Source of the DNA: Pseudomonadota bacterium
GTDB lineage: Bacteria; Myxococcota_A; UBA796; SXON01
NCBI GenBank assembly: GCA_030684355.1
Contig: JAUXTN010000073.1
Location: forward strand, 1 to 39,663
DNA: 39,663 nucleotides
Direction: 5' to 3'
Positions 37,261-39,663 of this stretch are shown in pieces. The position numbers were made by a program, and so were the translations under genes. The notes under the pieces are model-generated. The model saw nothing but the letters and a program-made list of their open reading frames with translations. It was not told the DNA's origin and searched no databases. Each line of letters starts with the position of its first letter. Within the stretch, counting starts at the first letter, position 1.

Positions 37261-38030
37261 CGCCCGCGGAGCTCCAGCGCCTCCTTGTTCGCATGCTCTA
37301 CGATCCCGTGCTCGTCGAGCGGATCTACCGGGGCGACCCCGTCGTGGGCCTGGACATGGGGAGCCGTGCGCTCATCACCCGGGTCGACGCGCGGGCCTGG
37401 GGCACCGACCCCTACCGCCGCGCCCGCACGCTCCACGCCCTGCTCGAGGAGTTCCCGGCATCCGCGGCGGAGGTCGGCGTGGCTGGCCTCGACCGCTTCT
37501 TCGGGGAGCGGGCGTTCCACGACGCCATCGCGACGAGGGGCTCGCTCGCCGTGGCGTTCGGACAGTGGCTCGCGGCGCGGGCGGGCCCGGTTGCCGAGAT
37601 CGAGCGGGCCGTGGTCGCGATCCGCCGGGCCGCCGACATGCCTCCGCCTTCCCTCCCGACTGGGCATCTCGTCTGCGCGCCCACCGCCCGTGCGCTCACC
37701 CTCCCGGAGGGGACGTGCGCGCGTTGGGAGGGCCTCCGTGCCGCGCTGGGGCCAGACCCGCTCCCGACGCTCCTCGGCGGGTTCCGGGCGCCTCCGCGCG
37801 GCCCTGGGGCGCGACGTCCGGCGATGGAGCTGCTGCTCGTGGAGCGGGTGGACGGTGGAGAGGCCGTTGGAATCGCCAGCGAAGGCCTCCACGCCCTGCT
37901 CACGCGTGCGTCGCGACCACGTGCGCACCACAAGTTGCGACAGGTGGCGGTCCGCCTGGGCGCGACGGCGACGGAGGCCGACGAGGTGCTCGATGACCTG
38001 ATGACGCAGGGGCTCCTGATCCGCGGGTAG
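37257..38030 (+). CDS. Probable MNIO partner protein
   Basis: 257 residues. MNIO genes are usually followed by a partner that delivers the substrate peptide (MbnC or DUF2063/HvfC-type). This gene takes that place and overlaps the MNIO gene by four bases (GTG start, 37257). The N-terminal 100 residues (LQRLLVRMLYDPVLVERIY and LHALLEEFPASAAEVG with a LDRFFGERAFHDAI segment) resemble the DUF2063 helical plan in spacing, but the match is weak by eye. The middle and C-terminal parts (FRAPPRGPGARRPAMELLLV and a winged-helix-like end, RATRL...DEVLDDLMTQGLLI) are not recognised. Start and coupling are well supported; function is inferred from context. Confidence 0.65.
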   Translation: MTPAELQRLLVRMLYDPVLVERIYRGDPVVGLDMGSRALITRVDARAWGTDPYRRARTLHALLEEFPASAAEVGVAGLDRFFGERAFHDAIATRGSLAVAFGQWLAARAGPVAEIERAVVAIRRAADMPPPSLPTGHLVCAPTARALTLPEGTCARWEGLRAALGPDPLPTLLGGFRAPPRGPGARRPAMELLLVERVDGGEAVGIASEGLHALLTRASRPRAHHKLRQVAVRLGATATEADEVLDDLMTQGLLIRG

Positions 38031-38049
38031 ATGACACACCCAAACGGGA

Positions 38050-38081
38050 GCGAGGCGCGGCACTCGCTGGGAGCGCCTCGC
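38050..38081. repeat. Hairpin in the convergent intergenic region
   Basis: Perfect nine-base inverted repeat GCGAGGCGC / GCGCCTCGC, arms 38050-38058 and 38073-38081, loop 14 bases, 20 bases after the MNIO partner stop. No T-run. It may end or stabilise the plus-strand transcript. Confidence 0.5.
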
Positions 38082-38097
38082 CTCGCCGTGGGGGAGG

Positions 38098-38129
38098 CTC
38101 CGGGCGACGCGGCACCGTGCCGCCCGGAG
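38098..38129. repeat. Second strong hairpin, eight bases from the TSP3 gene end
   Basis: Arms CTCCGGGC (38098-38105) and GCCCGGAG (38122-38129) enclose a further GCGGCAC/GTGCCGC stem, so a long GC-rich fold forms on either strand. It lies between two converging genes and could serve as a bidirectional terminator without a T-tail. Confidence 0.5.
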
Positions 38130-38136
38130 GCTTGGA

Positions 38137-39141
38137 TCAGTTGACCAGGTAGATCCAGGCGTCCATGTCGTAGGTGCTGCAGCCGTAGAGCTCGCTCCTG
38201 TAGTTGAGGTAGAGCTCGTCGATGATCTGGGTGCAGGAGCAGCCCGCGGTCTCCTCGATGGTGTACCACTCGGAGTACCCGCCGTACTTGAGGCGGGTCT
38301 CGAAGAGGCCGTCGCCGTCGATGTCGCCCCAGCGGCCCGGGGTCAGGCCGACGATCGGGTAGTCGGGCAGTACGGTGTAGGGACACTCGTCCACGTCCCC
38401 GCAGACGCCGTCGTAGTCCTCGTCGTTGGCCGGGTCGTAGGGACAGTCGTCACACACGTCCCCGATGTAGTCGTAGTCGCTGTCCTCCTGGTAGGGGTTG
38501 GCGTCGTACGGACAGTTGTCGTCGTCGTCGCAGACGCCGTCGTAGTCGTAGTCCGCGCACTCGCAGGCATCGCCCTGGCCGTCGTAGTCGTAGTCCGCCT
38601 GGTCGGTGTTCGGGACGTAGACGCAGTTGTCACACACGTCACCGACGTAGTCGTAGTCGACGTCGGATTGGTCGTAGTTGGGGTCGTAGACGCAGTTGTC
38701 GCACACGTCGCCGACGTCGTCGTAGTCGACGTCGGACTGGTCGTAGTTGGAGTCGTAGACGCAGTTGTCGCACGCGTCGCCGACGTCGTCGTAGTCGACG
38801 TCCGACTGGTCGTAGTTGGCGACGTAGACGCAGTTGTCGTCCCCGTCGCAGACGCCGTCGTAGTCGACGTCCGAGCACGTGTCGCAGGCGTCGCCCATGC
38901 CGTCGTAGTCGACGTCCGACTGGTCGTAGTTGGCGACATACACGCAGTTGTCGCAGGCGTCGCCGTAGCCGTCATAGTCCGCGTCGCGCTGATAGCGATT
39001 GGAGACGGTGGGGCAGTTGTCACGGCTGTCCCGGACCCCGTCGTAGTCCGAGTCCACGACTGGATAGGCCGCGCTCGCGGCTGCCGGAGCGAGGAGGGCG
39101 AGGAGCCCGAGTGCGAGGCGCGAGAGTCCCAGATTGCGCAT
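38137..39141 (-). CDS. Secreted Tyr-rich thrombospondin type 3 repeat protein
   Basis: 334 residues. Signal peptide MRNLGLSRLALGLLALLAPA with cleavage after ASA (about residue 24). Then come calcium-binding-type repeats with the TSP3 order 'D.D.DG..D..DNC' : DSDYDGVRDSRDNCP, DADYDGYGDACDNC and so on. In canonical TSP3 the first motif is D.DGDG; here the Gly is replaced by Tyr (DVDYDG, DYDYDG), giving a Tyr-, Asp- and Cys-rich surface. Residues 64-86 and 102-193 contain five near-identical 23-residue units. The C-terminal 90 residues (GRWGDIDGDGLFETRLKYGG onward, with GCSCTQIID and YGCSTYDMDAW) form a distinct domain. A good AAGGA ribosome site precedes the ATG. Converges on the MNIO pair. Confidence 0.9.
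   Translation of the reverse strand: MRNLGLSRLALGLLALLAPAAASAAYPVVDSDYDGVRDSRDNCPTVSNRYQRDADYDGYGDACDNCVYVANYDQSDVDYDGMGDACDTCSDVDYDGVCDGDDNCVYVANYDQSDVDYDDVGDACDNCVYDSNYDQSDVDYDDVGDVCDNCVYDPNYDQSDVDYDYVGDVCDNCVYVPNTDQADYDYDGQGDACECADYDYDGVCDDDDNCPYDANPYQEDSDYDYIGDVCDDCPYDPANDEDYDGVCGDVDECPYTVLPDYPIVGLTPGRWGDIDGDGLFETRLKYGGYSEWYTIEETAGCSCTQIIDELYLNYRSELYGCSTYDMDAWIYLVN
38563..38952 (-). repeat. 69-bp tandem repeats coding TSP3 units
   Basis: Five copies of a 69-bp unit (23 residues, each starting DNCVY) lie at residues 64-86, 102-124, 125-147, 148-170 and 171-193 of the TSP3 protein. The central three copies are the most alike at the DNA level, which suggests recent expansion by slippage or unequal exchange. 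Residues 87-101 interrupt the array. Confidence 0.85.
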
Positions 39142-39261
39142 GTTTCCTTCGTCGGTGCCCCTTGTGCCGGGGGGCCGGTGGCCGGCTCCCGCTGAGTGTG
39201 CGGGAGAACTGGAACCTTGTCACGGGTTGTCCAAACCTCACCGGGCTTGCCATGAAAAGTT

Positions 39262-39276
39262 CCGCGACTATCGCGG
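39262..39276. promoter_or_regulatory. Possible operator palindrome
   Basis: CCGCGA-CTA-TCGCGG is a perfect six-base inverted repeat with a three-base centre, 121 bases upstream of the TSP3 start. AT-richer flanks (GAAAAGTT) are unusual for this region. Could be a regulator site; no partner seen. Confidence 0.3.
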
Positions 39277-39349
39277 TCCCAAGTGATCACGTGTCAGCCG
39301 GATCGCGGTGTCACGGTTCCGCCGCCCGCGCTCCGGGAACGTCGAGCCG

Positions 39350-39466
39350 ATGCGGGTGGCACGCGTCTTGCTGTGGTGGCGGTTCAGTCTCGGAGCCCGC
39401 GTTCCCCGCCTCGTCTTCCTCGTCCTCCTCGTCCTCGTCCTCCTCGTGAACCCGCTGCTCGGCTGA
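39350..39466 (+). CDS. Possible 38-residue membrane peptide
   Basis: ATG 39350 to TGA 39464-39466. MRVARVLLWWRFSLGARVPR is followed by a purely hydrophobic tail LVFLVLLVLVLLVNPLLG. The tail comes from a low-complexity CTC/GTC tract, so the hydrophobicity could be chance. Only a weak GAG lies upstream. Low confidence. Confidence 0.2.
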   Translation: MRVARVLLWWRFSLGARVPRLVFLVLLVLVLLVNPLLG

Positions 39467-39487
39467 ACCACCGTCCCGGAGGCCTCC

Positions 39488-39559
39488 TTGATCCCCCTCT
39501 CCCTGCTCGGCCTCCTCGGCGGCGTGGCCGGTCAACCACGCCCGGAGGCCCGTTCATAG
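39488..39559 (+). CDS. Possible 23-residue peptide
   Basis: TTG 39488 to TAG 39557-39559, MIPLSLLGLLGGVAGQPRPE and three more residues. It is notable only because GGAGG lies at 39478-39482, at good spacing. It looks like a short signal-type leader and could be a leader peptide of the following gene. Low confidence. Confidence 0.2.
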   Translation: MIPLSLLGLLGGVAGQPRPEARS

Positions 39560-39595
39560 CCGCCGGGTGATCTTCGTGCGCTCGGAGATCGCGTC

Positions 39596-39663
39596 ATGGA
39601 ACCCCGGAAGATTCGCAATGAAAACGATGCGCGGCGCTGCCTGGCCGCGGCCGAGACCAGCGG
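39596..39663 (+). CDS. Start of a gene cut by the window end
   Basis: ATG 39596 with GGAG (39584-39587) eight bases upstream; 22 codons visible: MEPRKIRNENDARRCLAAAE then TS. The opening resembles, from memory, the N-terminal part of small deltaproteobacterial transposase-associated proteins ('+IR.E.DAR.CL.A...SG'), but too little is visible to be sure. The base use is slightly less GC-rich than that of its neighbours. Confidence 0.55.
   Translation, partial: MEPRKIRNENDARRCLAAAETS

Larger units (their letters stand above)
39142..39595. other. Intergenic region with no firmly supported gene
   Basis: About 450 bases between the TSP3 start (-) and the edge gene (+). It contains the palindrome at 39262-39276, a GTGATCAC/CACGTG motif pair at 39281-39292, a pyrimidine-rich repeat tract (39408-39447, CTCGTCCTC-type) and two weak small plus-strand open frames listed separately. 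I see no RNA gene. Promoter for the TSP3 gene (minus) should lie here but I cannot place it with confidence. Confidence 0.6.

Noticed and set aside
38563..38952. Regular 69-bp repeats suggesting a CRISPR-like or satellite array.
   Set aside because: The repeats have no variable spacers, keep the reading frame and code TSP3 units, so they are coding repeats.
39268..39535. Acidic or basic small frames on the minus strand opposite the CTC/GTC tract.
   Set aside because: Their only remarkable feature is a Glu/Asp or Arg/Thr run produced by the low-complexity tract; no ribosome site.

Overview
The window is dense, very GC-rich (codon third positions almost always G or C) bacterial chromosome. Gene content suggests a myxobacterium-like (deltaproteobacterial/Myxococcota) organism: short lipoproteins with propeller-like repeats, a thrombospondin type 3 repeat protein, a short RdgC form, a J-like/PEGA membrane protein, and the linked order phoH - pgpH-like HD protein - ybeY. 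No complete prophage, CRISPR array or insertion sequence is visible. The assignment is inferred from family content, not from a marker gene.

Layout. 1-3181 (+): the 3' end of a coiled-coil/DUF2325-like gene, a SAM methyltransferase, a lipoprotein with FG-GAP-like motifs and a CPBP membrane protease, the last three overlapping. 3200-4665 (-): a Bcp-type peroxiredoxin and a lipoprotein. 4721-6790 (+): a protein with two Hfq/LSm-like domains, a short RdgC-like protein and its overlapping partner. 6814-8228 (+): tRNA-Arg(CCG), a metallo-beta-lactamase-fold hydrolase and a small membrane protein. 8294-9462 (-): an alpha/beta hydrolase and tRNA-Ala(CGC), which has its own promoter and terminator.

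9536-16614 (-) is the most unusual region: a chaperone-like cluster read as Hsp70 with a C-terminal von Willebrand A domain in place of the lid, then GrpE, then a second Hsp70 that ends before the lid, then a J-like/PEGA membrane protein without an HPD motif, then a TPR-zinc peptidase. It has the look of a dedicated second Hsp70 machine in which adaptor parts have been replaced.

16691-19414 holds maf (-), a uracil-DNA-glycosylase-like protein (+) and a multi-S1-domain RNA-binding protein (-). 19576-25381 (+) runs csrA-like, queA, tgt, yajC, secD, secF: queuosine tRNA modification plus the accessory Sec complex. 25431-28404 (+) carries an IHF/HU protein with a well-formed promoter, a secreted hypothetical protein, PIN-PhoH and birA. 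After a convergent phosphatase (-), 29054-36314 (+) runs coaX, an unknown 402-residue protein, phoH, a 7TM-HD c-di-AMP phosphodiesterase, ybeY and prfB; prfB has the classic +1 programmed frameshift.

36376-38030 (+) is an overlapping pair: a DUF692/MNIO (multinuclear non-haem iron oxidase family) protein and a partner. It converges on a secreted Tyr- and Cys-rich thrombospondin type 3 repeat protein (38137-39141, -). The right edge (39142-39663) is mostly non-coding by clear evidence, with two possible small peptides and the start of a gene cut by the window end.
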